Below, in pieces: positions 8,593-15,544 of a stretch of 15,681 nt of DNA. The translations under genes and the position numbers were made by a program. The stretch's first letter is position 1; each line of letters starts with the position of its first letter. The DNA comes from Thermoplasmatota archaeon. Its GTDB lineage: Archaea; Thermoplasmatota; Penumbrarchaeia; Penumbrarchaeales; Penumbrarchaeaceae. The stretch spans positions 1 to 15,681 of the forward strand of contig JAFGJI010000141.1 in NCBI GenBank assembly GCA_016929175.1, written 5' to 3'. The notes under the pieces were generated by a model that had not been told where the DNA came from, did not search any database, and saw only the letters and a program-made list of their open reading frames with translations.

Positions 8593-9297
8593 TCATTTCC
8601 TGATAGCGTGGAGGCTTACCGTGTTGTAATATTTGCCACCTTCGGCTTCCATCATGGGTCTGTCCTGTATTGCATGCTCATTGTCACATGAGAGCCAATC
8701 TTCCCATGCCTGCTCGTGGCATTCAATTTCCCTGCATCTGATGTCCTTAACAAGGTCGGAGGCTTCCCAGTGCGCCTTCCACCACTCACAGGTATGGAAA
8801 TTGTAATCAAGCTGGTAGAAAGGTCTCATCTCTTCCGGGACACCCTCATCGAACTCTTTCCGAAGCCCGGGAACACCCACATGGATCTGTCCACCTTTCT
8901 TCAGAAGGGGTGCGAGATGTTTATCAAGATACCCTTCTTCATGGCCGAAATAATGGAAGGAATCGACCGAGATGATGAAATCAAAGAAACCCTCGGCATA
9001 GGGTAATTCGTGAGCCTCGGCGTGGATGGGTATGATGAGATGATCCAATCCAAGTTCTTTGAACCTGTTGAAGTTCTCGGTGGCACTGATCCAGAGATCT
9101 GTGGCATAGACAGTGACTCCGAACTTTCTTGCCAGATAGATCGAGGTCAGCCCCCTCCCACAGCCAAGATCCAGGACCCTCATTCCCTTCCTGAGGTCCA
9201 TATCTCTCGTCATCTCTTCCAGTATTCTCACAGCGTTGGGTCCCATCATGTTTTCCCTGATGAGTTCGTCATCGAGATCTATTTCACCGTATATCAT
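8593..9297 (-). CDS. Class I SAM-dependent methyltransferase
   Basis: A 234-aa soluble protein with the Rossmann-like methyltransferase fold. Motif I is VLDLGCGRG (41-49), which binds S-adenosylmethionine. The acidic residue after strand 2 is in YATD (64-67), motif IV-like FDFIISVDSFHYF is at 105-117, and post-motif LLKKGGQIHVGVPG is at 131-144. The C-terminal part is rich in Cys, His and Trp (HTCEWWKAHWEAS, REIECHEQAWEDWLSCD), which probably shapes the substrate pocket. The substrate is not recognisable; the closest look is to UbiE/type-11 small-molecule methyltransferases. ATG 9297 is preferred over the in-frame TTG at 9321, because AGGAAGGTG lies just upstream. Its start is 20 nt after the toxin stop codon, so it is probably the third gene of the toxin-antitoxin transcript. 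Confidence 0.85.
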   Translation of the reverse strand: MIYGEIDLDDELIRENMMGPNAVRILEEMTRDMDLRKGMRVLDLGCGRGLTSIYLARKFGVTVYATDLWISATENFNRFKELGLDHLIIPIHAEAHELPYAEGFFDFIISVDSFHYFGHEEGYLDKHLAPLLKKGGQIHVGVPGLRKEFDEGVPEEMRPFYQLDYNFHTCEWWKAHWEASDLVKDIRCREIECHEQAWEDWLSCDNEHAIQDRPMMEAEGGKYYNTVSLHAIRK

Positions 9298-9317
9298 TCT
9301 CACACCTTCCTGATCGA

Positions 9318-9605
9318 TCAATATCCATATTTCTTATGAGCTTCATCTATGGGGATCAGCTCTGAAACACGAACCTGTTTCTCCTCTTCGAGTACTGAAT
9401 AGAACACTGTCCAGGTTCGGCCGATATGCATCTGATACCTCAACTTCCCTTTCACAGGAAGTTTCTCTTTGTCACCGGAACCTCTGTCTGGATAGGAATC
9501 TTCCTTTAACTTCTTCAAGTTGCTGATTATGATCGAAGAACTGTTACCATCCAGGTACCGAAGCATTTCCTGGATATCATCCGTGATATGGACCTTATAG
9601 GTCAT
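9318..9605 (-). CDS. RelE/ParE-like toxin of a type II toxin-antitoxin pair
   Basis: A 95-aa protein of the usual RelE-superfamily size and layout: MTYKVHITDDIQEMLRYLDG, a helical hairpin with a lysine-rich stretch, then GKLRYQMHIGRTWTVFYSVL and EKQVRVSELIPIDEAHKKYGY, the paired strands and C-terminal Tyr region of the family. If it acts like RelE it would cleave mRNA on the ribosome; if like ParE, inhibit gyrase. The sequence does not tell which. The position that usually reads Y-R-(V/L)-(I/L)-Y is W-T-V-F-Y here, so a common Arg is absent. The start overlaps the end of the antitoxin gene by 11 nt, a typical arrangement for translational coupling. Confidence 0.78.
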   Translation of the reverse strand: MTYKVHITDDIQEMLRYLDGNSSSIIISNLKKLKEDSYPDRGSGDKEKLPVKGKLRYQMHIGRTWTVFYSVLEEEKQVRVSELIPIDEAHKKYGY

Positions 9606-9792
9606 CGATATCGACCAGGTCCTCTGTTTTCATGGCTTCTACCTTTTCCATCTTCTCCATCAATTTCTTTCTATTGTAGAGCTGGAGCATTTCACGTATG
9701 AGGTCATCGTATGTACTACCCGCCTCCTTGGCGCTGCTGAGCTGCCTCCAGATAGATTCCGATACGGGGATCCGTTTTGTTAGGGTCATCAT
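9595..9792 (-). CDS. Ribbon-helix-helix-like antitoxin
   Basis: A 65-aa protein. Residues 1-38 fit a ribbon-helix-helix DNA-binding fold: strand TLTKRIPVSE, helix SIWRQLSSAKEA, turn GS, helix TYDDLIREMLQLY. The charged C-terminal tail (KKLMEKMEKVEAMKTEDLVDIDDL) would bind and neutralise the toxin encoded by the overlapping next gene. The start at 9792 is the first of two consecutive ATGs; an in-frame stop lies just upstream. No ribosome site is seen, and a TATA-like element about 24 nt upstream suggests a leaderless message. A strong palindrome at the promoter is the expected target for self-repression. Confidence 0.78.
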   Translation of the reverse strand: MMTLTKRIPVSESIWRQLSSAKEAGSTYDDLIREMLQLYNRKKLMEKMEKVEAMKTEDLVDIDDL

Positions 9793-9805
9793 ACATTACA
9801 TGGAG

Positions 9806-9850
9806 TTTACAATATTTTAACTTTGTGCATTATTGTAAATGTTTACAATA
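9806..9850 (-). promoter_or_regulatory. Promoter and palindromic operator of the toxin-antitoxin operon
   Basis: The 9-mer TTTACAATA (or its complement TATTGTAAA) occurs three times in 45 nt: 9806-9814, inverted at 9831-9839, and 9842-9850. The last two form a perfect 9-bp-arm palindrome around TG. The single half-site overlaps the TATA-like sequence TTAAAATATT (complement of 9811-9820). Binding by a ribbon-helix-helix dimer at these sites would block TBP, which is a natural autoregulation scheme for this operon. The repeats are seen directly; the regulator is inferred. Confidence 0.65.
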
Positions 9851-9878
9851 GTTGTTATTAAAGATGATCCGGCGAAAT

Positions 9879-10029
9879 AGTGCACACTTGTAAGTATGCA
9901 CTCTATTTAAAAGGACACTCGGGAATAAATGAATCGCACCTATTTGATGAGATCTCCAACTCCCTACCCCACTGACAGTTTTGAAACTATGACATGTAAA
10001 AGAAGATAAGCGTGCCGACCCGGGTCCAT
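9879..10029. repeat. Left copy of the 151-bp intergenic direct repeat flanking the ATPase gene
   Basis: It aligns without gaps to 11284-11434; I count 12 mismatches in 151 positions (about 92% identity). It begins with a near-palindrome (9880-9901, arms GTGCA and TGCAC, 9 of 11 pairs), then contains a TATTTAAAAG motif (9905-9913) and ends with the perfect palindrome GACCCGGGTC (10018-10027). It occupies nearly the whole gap between the ATPase stop codon (10036) and the toxin-antitoxin promoter. No open frame or recognised RNA fold is visible. A TATA-like motif at one end and a GC palindrome at the other could bound a small transcript, but that is speculation. Confidence 0.9.
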
Positions 10030-10035
10030 CAGATC

Positions 10036-11253
10036 CTATAGGATCCCGATATCCTCTTTTCCGGAGAATACCAGTAGGCCAGCTAGAGGTATTGCTTTGA
10101 CGGTGTCAAGATTTCCCTCATATGACCTGGTTATCACTCTTTTCTTTCCTTTCCATACAATTGATATACTACCATCGGAAGGTAGATCATCCACATACTT
10201 GACCTCAAAGGCGATCTTCTTTAAAATGAAATCAATTTCCTTACCTGAAGAACGATGATAGTGGACCGACCCGTATCTTCTAAGTTTCAAGAAAACAAGG
10301 TTTTCCACAACAGCCCCCATATTCACCTTGTCCATGATGACATTGAAGATCCCGGTATCTGAAAGATAATACTTGGGAGGATTGGCTTTTCTCTCCTTGA
10401 AATTTCCATATCTTTCGACCTTTCGTATCAAGTTCACTTCCTCAAGGAGTTCCAGGACCTTTCTTATTGTCTCCTCGGAGTGGTTGAGGACTCTCGAGAT
10501 ACTCCTGATGCTTACGGGAGTGGATACATTCTTCACGATCATCGTAAAGATGTTCAAAAGGGATTCATTATCCCTTAACCTCGACCTTGTGAACACATCT
10601 CTAAAAAGAACAGATTGTATCATCGTATTCAGCGAATTGATATCTCCGGTGAGAACATATTCCGGTATTCCTCCAGTTAAGGCATATTGATGGGCTAGCT
10701 CAACAAGTTCCTGATGGTTTTTTTCACCTATATCATGTCCATTGAATATCAGAAATTCCCTGAAATCCAGGGGTCTCATCTCAACGATACGATATCTTCC
10801 CGTCAGATGAGGAGTTTTCATCAATATCTCAAGGTTGGCGGAACCGGATGCAAAGATCTTTGTCATACCCAGATCGTAAAGGTTCTTCAACTGCAGTTCG
10901 AACTTTTCCTGAAAATGAACCTCATCGAGAAAGAGATAAAGTCTTTCATCATTTCTCATTCCAGAACTCTTTCTGTATTCCTCTTCGATCTCCAATATGG
11001 TCCTGTCCTTCAATCCGATATTGTCCATTGAAATAAAGAGGATATGTTCGGGTTTCGTCCCTTCGTCTATCATCCTGTGGATCATCTGTTTCATCAGCGT
11101 GGTCTTACCTGTACGTCTCAATCCAGAGACCAAAATAACATCGTTGTTTTCCCTGTATCTCATCAGTTCTTCAAGATATGTTTCGCGGGGAATGCCGGGG
11201 AATTGGGTTTCACCGAACCACCATGGGTTGAACCGGTCTATCAGGTCCGTCAT
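10036..11253 (-). CDS. AAA+ ATPase with DUF4143-type C-terminal nuclease-like domain
   Basis: A 405-aa protein of the widespread archaeal/bacterial AAA_14-DUF4143 family, whose biological role is poorly known. Walker A is GLRRTGKT (44-51), Walker B is LYLFLDE (105-111), and a sensor-like FASGSAN is at 134-140, so it should bind and hydrolyse ATP. Residues about 240-285 look like a winged helix-turn-helix (STPVSIRSISRVLNHSEETI). The C-terminal part (about 290-405) carries GAVVENLVF with Glu317, EIDF with Asp341 and AFEVKY with Glu350 and Lys352. These residues fit a PD-(D/E)XK-like core, so DNA cleavage is possible but unproven. The start at 11253 lies about 26 nt after a TATA box and lacks a ribosome site. 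The gene stands alone between two 151-bp direct repeats. Confidence 0.88.
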   Translation of the reverse strand: MTDLIDRFNPWWFGETQFPGIPRETYLEELMRYRENNDVILVSGLRRTGKTTLMKQMIHRMIDEGTKPEHILFISMDNIGLKDRTILEIEEEYRKSSGMRNDERLYLFLDEVHFQEKFELQLKNLYDLGMTKIFASGSANLEILMKTPHLTGRYRIVEMRPLDFREFLIFNGHDIGEKNHQELVELAHQYALTGGIPEYVLTGDINSLNTMIQSVLFRDVFTRSRLRDNESLLNIFTMIVKNVSTPVSIRSISRVLNHSEETIRKVLELLEEVNLIRKVERYGNFKERKANPPKYYLSDTGIFNVIMDKVNMGAVVENLVFLKLRRYGSVHYHRSSGKEIDFILKKIAFEVKYVDDLPSDGSISIVWKGKKRVITRSYEGNLDTVKAIPLAGLLVFSGKEDIGIL

Positions 11254-11274
11254 GATCTAAGATATGCATATGAT

Positions 11275-11284
11275 ATTATATAAA
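11275..11284 (-). promoter_or_regulatory. TATA box of the ATPase gene
   Basis: The minus strand reads TTTATATAAT, a near-consensus archaeal TATA box centred 26 nt before the ATG at 11253, implying a leaderless mRNA. It directly abuts the right 151-bp repeat copy and its palindrome at 11285-11306. Confidence 0.7.
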
Positions 11285-11434
11285 GTGCACACTTATAAGT
11301 ATGCACTCTATTTAAAAGGGCAGTCGAGAATAAATGGATCGCACCTATTTATTGAGATCTCCAACTCCCTACCCACCTGACAGTTTTGTAACTATGACAT
11401 GCAAAAGAAGATAAGCGTGCGGACCCGGGTCCAT
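11284..11434. repeat. Right copy of the 151-bp intergenic direct repeat flanking the ATPase gene
   Basis: This is the partner of 9879-10029, with identical length and no gaps. It lies exactly between the ATPase promoter and the stop codon of the FG-GAP surface protein (11438). The repeat plus the ATPase gene forms a unit of 1405 bp measured from one copy to the next. Confidence 0.9.
11285..11306. promoter_or_regulatory. 22-bp near-palindrome next to the ATPase TATA box, possible operator
   Basis: Arms GTGCA and TGCAC surround ACTTATAAGT, with 10 of 11 base pairs symmetric. It lies immediately upstream of the TATA box, where an archaeal TFB-recognition element or an activator/repressor site would be. 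The copy at 9880-9901 in the left repeat has one more mismatch and is not next to the ATPase promoter. Binding by the winged-helix part of the ATPase or by the nearby antitoxin is conceivable but not shown. Confidence 0.45.
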
Positions 11435-11437
11435 GCA

Positions 11438-14400
11438 TTATGTTGGTCCATACAACAGCTCATAGGCTTGTTTCTCTTCCTCAGTAGGACCGGTGTCTTC
11501 CGGAGGGGTTTCCTCTTCAGATATCTCATCTCCTCCTTCTTGTTTCCCTTTGTTCTTCATGAACAGGAACACTCCGATACCTGCTCCTGCAAGAACCAAG
11601 ACAACAATGATCAAAATGATGATCCAGATCGGAAATCCTTCATCATCAGGAGTTGAGACGATCTCCTTCTCCTCGACCTCGATATCGAACTCTTTGTAGA
11701 CATACTCATATCCATCATACAGAGAAATGTTCACGTTATGATGTCCGACCTGAGCTTCCATCGGGGTCCATGTTAACATTCCATTGAAGAGTTCCATTCC
11801 CATTAGACCTTCAATTAACTGGAATACAATGTCATCATTGTTGAGGTCCGAACCCATCAGGCTCAGTCTGAACTCAACTCCAACTTTCCCTTTGGGAACG
11901 GAGAATTCCTGGATGGAAGGAGGAATGTTCACGCTGAAGCTGAAAACATCGTTGGTGCAGATACCGCTGGAAAAAATATCCTTGGGAATAACCGTCCAGT
12001 AGTATATCTTTCCTCTCTCGACCTCTCCTGTATGTATTGACGTATCTTCAACATCCTCCATCCAAAGGACGCTTTTATCCAGCATGGATACGTCTGTATG
12101 GGATTGACCGAGATAGATGTCATATCTCAATGGCTCTTCACCATCATCGCTTCCTTCCCATTCCAATAGAACACCTGCGGATGTTATCCTCTTTCCATCC
12201 TCAGGACCGATCATGGTTGACGTGGGAGGAGGATTCGGAATCACCTGGATGTTGAAAGAATGAGTTATCTCATCAACACCATCAGTTGCAGAGATCTCAA
12301 TGTGGAGTACATAGTTCGGGGTAGGTTTCAGTCCCTCCAGAGACCCTACCCATGTGATCATTCCGGTGTTCCTGTCTATTGATATATCGGAATCAGGTCT
12401 AGAAGATATATCGTAGGTAAGAACATCTCCGACATCCACATCGATCGCTTCCGCATCGAATGTGAACACTTTTCCCTGGTCGATCTGTGAATCAAGAGGA
12501 ACGGCCAACCAGGTCGGAGCATCGTTGACATCGATCACTTCCAGAGTGAAATTGATACAATCCTTCTCACCTCTGAGGTCCTCTGCTGTAACATTAACAA
12601 AGAAAATACCCACATCATCATTTTCCGGAGTTCCGCTTAGGACACCTGTTTGATTGTTCAAATCAAGGAATCGAGAATTCGTTTGCATGGTCCAGTCATA
12701 GGTGTTAACGTCATCCTCATCTATTGCATTAAACTGAACGTAATACATATTTCCCTGTTCAACTGATGTTGGAGGTTCAGTTGTGATCTTAGGTGGATCG
12801 TTGATATCAATAACATGTAAAACGAATTCAGTTGAATCTGATCCTCCATTCCCGTCATCAACACTGATATTGAGATTATAATTTCCAACATCTTCTCCAG
12901 TTGGTGTTCCACTTAATAATCCTGATTTACAATCGAATTTCAACCAAGTAAGGGAGGGTTCCATGTACCACTCCGTGTTTCCACAGCTTTCATCATCGCT
13001 TTCGTAATCTACTTCATAGTATTCCCCTTGGTGAATATATTCAAGGTTATCGTTCAAAATAGATGGAGGACTATTCAATACTTCAACTGTGAAGTTCATG
13101 AAGTCACTATGATCCTGATCATCCTCTGCACTGATATTGATCCAATATCCCCCAACTTCTGAGTTGTCAGGAGTTCCATTTATCTTTTGCCCGGTCTCAT
13201 CCCATATGAGCCAGGGGGCATTCGTATTTATTTTCCATTGATCCACTGCATGATAACCTAAATTGTAGTAACTAAATTCCGTTGATTCATCTTCTGTAAA
13301 GTATATATGTTCCATTATAGGGCCTAACCTGATGGGGGTGTTCACTTGAATATCTTTGAATTTGGTTTGATCGATATACGCTGAGAACCTGATGTTCTCA
13401 AGATATTCGGACCCAGCTGGAATGATGAAAGATCTTTTATACACACCCGTATTGAATCCGGTTTCAACAAGTGAGATCGTTATATCATTTAGCTGGGTCG
13501 AGCTGAACGTCAAATTGGCCCTAGCTGTATCAATTGTTGAAGAATTGCTGTCAAGCCCTCTGATCTCGATATTGACCCTATCCAACTTATCTGCAATTGT
13601 GATCTCTTCTTCTTTTTCATTGGCCACGGTAATATCATATACTTCCTTAGGTTCAGAATACCCACCTAAAGAAACAAAGTAAGTCTTACCTGCCCCTGAA
13701 GCACTCTGATCGTTTCCTGAAGCGACGATTAATATATCGTCATAAGTGTCCCCATTTGCATCACCCAAACCTGAAACAGAAGACCCAAGACCATCAAATG
13801 GAGCCTCACCAATAAAAGAGATATCTGAGGATGATAGGATCATTTTATTACTCCAACCTGTAGATTTGCCCAGGATCAGATAAGTCTGGCCTGCACTTAT
13901 CCCCCCCTCGTCGTTTCCAGACGCTCCTATGAGGATGTCGTCAAGTCCGTCCCCATTTACGTCGCCTGCTCCAGAGATAGAGACGCCAGCATAATTTTCG
14001 GCAGACTCTCCGATAAACGTCACATTGGCATCAGTTAGTTTTATTCCCTTACTCCAACCATTAGACCGTCCCCAGAACAAAAATATCCTACCAGCATTAT
14101 CCCCTCCCCCGCTACTTTTTCGCCTTGTATCTCCAATTAGTATATCGTCAAATCCGTCACCGTTTAAATCTCCCGCTCCGGAAATCGTCATTTGGGCGTT
14201 AAGATTTTCATTATAATCGCCTATAAACGACGCATCAGCATTTGATAGGTCCGTGTCCCTACTCCAACCTGTCGACTTACCCAAGATTAGATGTGTCTTA
14301 CCAATACGTCCATTTCCGTGATATGGAGAACCTAGTAGGAAATCATCGTATCCATCCCCATTCACATCACCCGCTCCGGTGACGAGTCCTGCACCATCTT

Positions 14401-15190
14401 GGGCATCCTCACCAAAAAACGATGCATCTGCTTTTGAAACATCTGTGTCCATCGTCCATCCACTATCTTTCCCAAGAAACAGGTAAACTTGACCCGCATT
14501 CGCTCCCCCCTCGTCGTTCAAACCAGCTCCGATAAGAAAATCATCGTACCCATCACCGTTCACATCCCCCGCTCCAGATACCCCTTGTTTTTCTCCTAAA
14601 GCATTCCATGATGCCTCACCAATGAACGATGCATCTGCGTTAGCTAGGTCATTATCCATTGACCATCCGGAAGCTTTGCCAAGTATCAAGTAGGCCTGAC
14701 CTGCCTGAGTTCCTCCTTCAACATTTCCATAAGCTCCAATGAGTATGTCATCATAGCCATCCCCATTCACATCACCTGCACCTGAGACCGAATACCCTGA
14801 ATGATCTTCTGTAAACTCACCGATGAATGACGCCTCTGCTGAGGAGAGTGTCATATTCCTGCCCAGACCGCCTGATCTGCCCAGGATCAGATATGTCTGG
14901 CCAGCCATTGTTCCTCCTTCATTGTTCCAATGTGCACCTATCAGGATGTCGTTATATCCGTCACCATTCACATCCCCAACTCTAGAGATTCTCATATTGT
15001 TTCCATTACTTGCTGCCTCTCCAATGAAGGAAGCTAAGGAAACATCGGATATGTTCATATCCATTTCGAAGTCACCGAATCCCCTGGTTCCAATCCGAGC
15101 GTTCACCCCGGGAACTGTATATTCCAGCATGAAGAAGAACGACCCGAATAACAATAAGGTGGACAATGACAATACAGCGATCTTTTTCAT
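11438..15190 (-). CDS. Large membrane-anchored surface protein: seven FG-GAP repeats (integrin-like propeller) plus cadherin-like domains
   Basis: A 1250-aa exported protein. Residues 1-31 are a signal peptide (MKKIAVLSLSTLLLFGSFFF...GVNA). Seven FG-GAP repeats with the calcium-binding pattern GDVNGDGYDDILIG start at Asp73, 140, 209, 275, 341, 410 and 477, a 66-69 residue period that makes a complete seven-bladed beta-propeller like the integrin alpha head. A beta-rich spacer follows (about 515-625), then four cadherin/He_PIG-like domains (about 627-985, with LSGTP..DVG motifs), a fibronectin-like domain (989-1087), another cadherin-like domain (1090-1174), one membrane helix (1186-1211) and an acidic cytoplasmic tail. 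Cys736 and Cys754 could form a disulfide. The likely role is adhesion or ligand binding at the cell surface. ATG 15190 is chosen because AGAAGGGG lies 6 nt upstream; the in-frame TTG at 15229 would displace the signal peptide. Confidence 0.88.
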   Translation of the reverse strand: MKKIAVLSLSTLLLFGSFFFMLEYTVPGVNARIGTRGFGDFEMDMNISDVSLASFIGEAASNGNNMRISRVGDVNGDGYNDILIGAHWNNEGGTMAGQTYLILGRSGGLGRNMTLSSAEASFIGEFTEDHSGYSVSGAGDVNGDGYDDILIGAYGNVEGGTQAGQAYLILGKASGWSMDNDLANADASFIGEASWNALGEKQGVSGAGDVNGDGYDDFLIGAGLNDEGGANAGQVYLFLGKDSGWTMDTDVSKADASFFGEDAQDGAGLVTGAGDVNGDGYDDFLLGSPYHGNGRIGKTHLILGKSTGWSRDTDLSNADASFIGDYNENLNAQMTISGAGDLNGDGFDDILIGDTRRKSSGGGDNAGRIFLFWGRSNGWSKGIKLTDANVTFIGESAENYAGVSISGAGDVNGDGLDDILIGASGNDEGGISAGQTYLILGKSTGWSNKMILSSSDISFIGEAPFDGLGSSVSGLGDANGDTYDDILIVASGNDQSASGAGKTYFVSLGGYSEPKEVYDITVANEKEEEITIADKLDRVNIEIRGLDSNSSTIDTARANLTFSSTQLNDITISLVETGFNTGVYKRSFIIPAGSEYLENIRFSAYIDQTKFKDIQVNTPIRLGPIMEHIYFTEDESTEFSYYNLGYHAVDQWKINTNAPWLIWDETGQKINGTPDNSEVGGYWINISAEDDQDHSDFMNFTVEVLNSPPSILNDNLEYIHQGEYYEVDYESDDESCGNTEWYMEPSLTWLKFDCKSGLLSGTPTGEDVGNYNLNISVDDGNGGSDSTEFVLHVIDINDPPKITTEPPTSVEQGNMYYVQFNAIDEDDVNTYDWTMQTNSRFLDLNNQTGVLSGTPENDDVGIFFVNVTAEDLRGEKDCINFTLEVIDVNDAPTWLAVPLDSQIDQGKVFTFDAEAIDVDVGDVLTYDISSRPDSDISIDRNTGMITWVGSLEGLKPTPNYVLHIEISATDGVDEITHSFNIQVIPNPPPTSTMIGPEDGKRITSAGVLLEWEGSDDGEEPLRYDIYLGQSHTDVSMLDKSVLWMEDVEDTSIHTGEVERGKIYYWTVIPKDIFSSGICTNDVFSFSVNIPPSIQEFSVPKGKVGVEFRLSLMGSDLNNDDIVFQLIEGLMGMELFNGMLTWTPMEAQVGHHNVNISLYDGYEYVYKEFDIEVEEKEIVSTPDDEGFPIWIIILIIVVLVLAGAGIGVFLFMKNKGKQEGGDEISEEETPPEDTGPTEEEKQAYELLYGPT
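13655..15040 (-). repeat. Seven tandem coding repeats of about 200 bp encoding the FG-GAP propeller
   Basis: The period is 66-69 codons, and the recurrent plus-strand text is close to tcgtc/tcatc...ccatc(a/c)ccattcacatc(a/c)cc. Blades 2, 3 and 6 are most alike, also at the DNA level. Blade 7 has a changed metal loop (GDANGDTYDD) and ILIV instead of ILIG, as expected for the closing blade. Confidence 0.8.
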
Positions 15191-15233
15191 ATGGACCCCT
15201 TCTAAAATCAAATCAACGATATAATTCAAAGAA

Positions 15234-15243
15234 CTTATATAGA
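15234..15243 (-). promoter_or_regulatory. TATA box of the FG-GAP surface protein gene
   Basis: The minus strand reads TCTATATAAG. Initiation about 26 nt downstream would leave a leader of about 22 nt carrying the AGAAGGGG ribosome site before ATG 15190. Unlike the ATPase and antitoxin genes, this gene appears to have a leader. Confidence 0.6.
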
Positions 15244-15307
15244 TTTTGGAAACGCAGGTTTAGCAGGATCACATATGGCCAAACTATGGCTCGTCAAGAA
15301 TAGTTAA

Positions 15308-15325
15308 TGGGCCAACCCGGACCTT
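15308..15325 (-). repeat. tRNA-Ile 3'-end fragment with T-arm deletion; right member of the 18-bp direct repeat
   Basis: Identical over 18 bp to 8500-8517, and missing the same 13 nt of T-arm relative to the intact tRNA. It lies exactly 153 nt before the next 3'-end copy (15461), which is itself 153 nt before the tRNA end (15614). Confidence 0.75.
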
Positions 15326-15326
15326 C

Positions 15327-15364
15327 GCATAAAAACATACTCAGAATGCTATCTGTTTTTATGC
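15327..15364. repeat. Perfect 11-bp-arm hairpin beside the tRNA fragment
   Basis: GCATAAAAACA (15327-15337) and TGTTTTTATGC (15354-15364) are exact inverted copies around a 16-nt spacer. It directly follows the tRNA fragment at 15308-15325. It has five consecutive A/T in each arm, so on either strand it could act as a T-rich terminator, or as a binding or recombination site. Confidence 0.6.
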
Positions 15365-15391
15365 TGGCCAATAATTTTTCAATGTTGAGAT

Positions 15392-15476
15392 CGGGTTGGA
15401 AGACAATAATGAGAAATTGATTCCCACTTTCTTCAATTATGAAATGATTAGATACGAAAGTGGGCCAACCCGGATT
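15392..15476. repeat. 85-bp direct repeat copy 1, including a tRNA-Ile 3'-end copy
   Basis: Aligns without gaps to 15545-15629 (8 mismatches in 85). It contains nested inverted repeats: the outer pair CGGGTTGG/CCAACCCG and the inner pair CCCACTTTC/GAAAGTGGG. The last 16 nt (15461-15476) equal the tRNA-Ile 3' end up to the start of the T-loop. Confidence 0.85.
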
Positions 15477-15544
15477 GGCGACACGGAGAATGATAAAGTG
15501 ATTACAGCTCCTCTGTCTAACCAACAATATAAAACCAATGATAG

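Noticed and set aside
9940..9985. C/D-box sRNA in the 151-bp repeat (TTGATGA followed by CTGA)
   Set aside because: Only one C-like and one D-like box are present, and the C-like box is destroyed in the right-hand copy.
15191..15229. TTG start at 15229 for the FG-GAP protein
   Set aside because: The extension disrupts the signal peptide and covers the ribosome site; ATG 15190 fits better.
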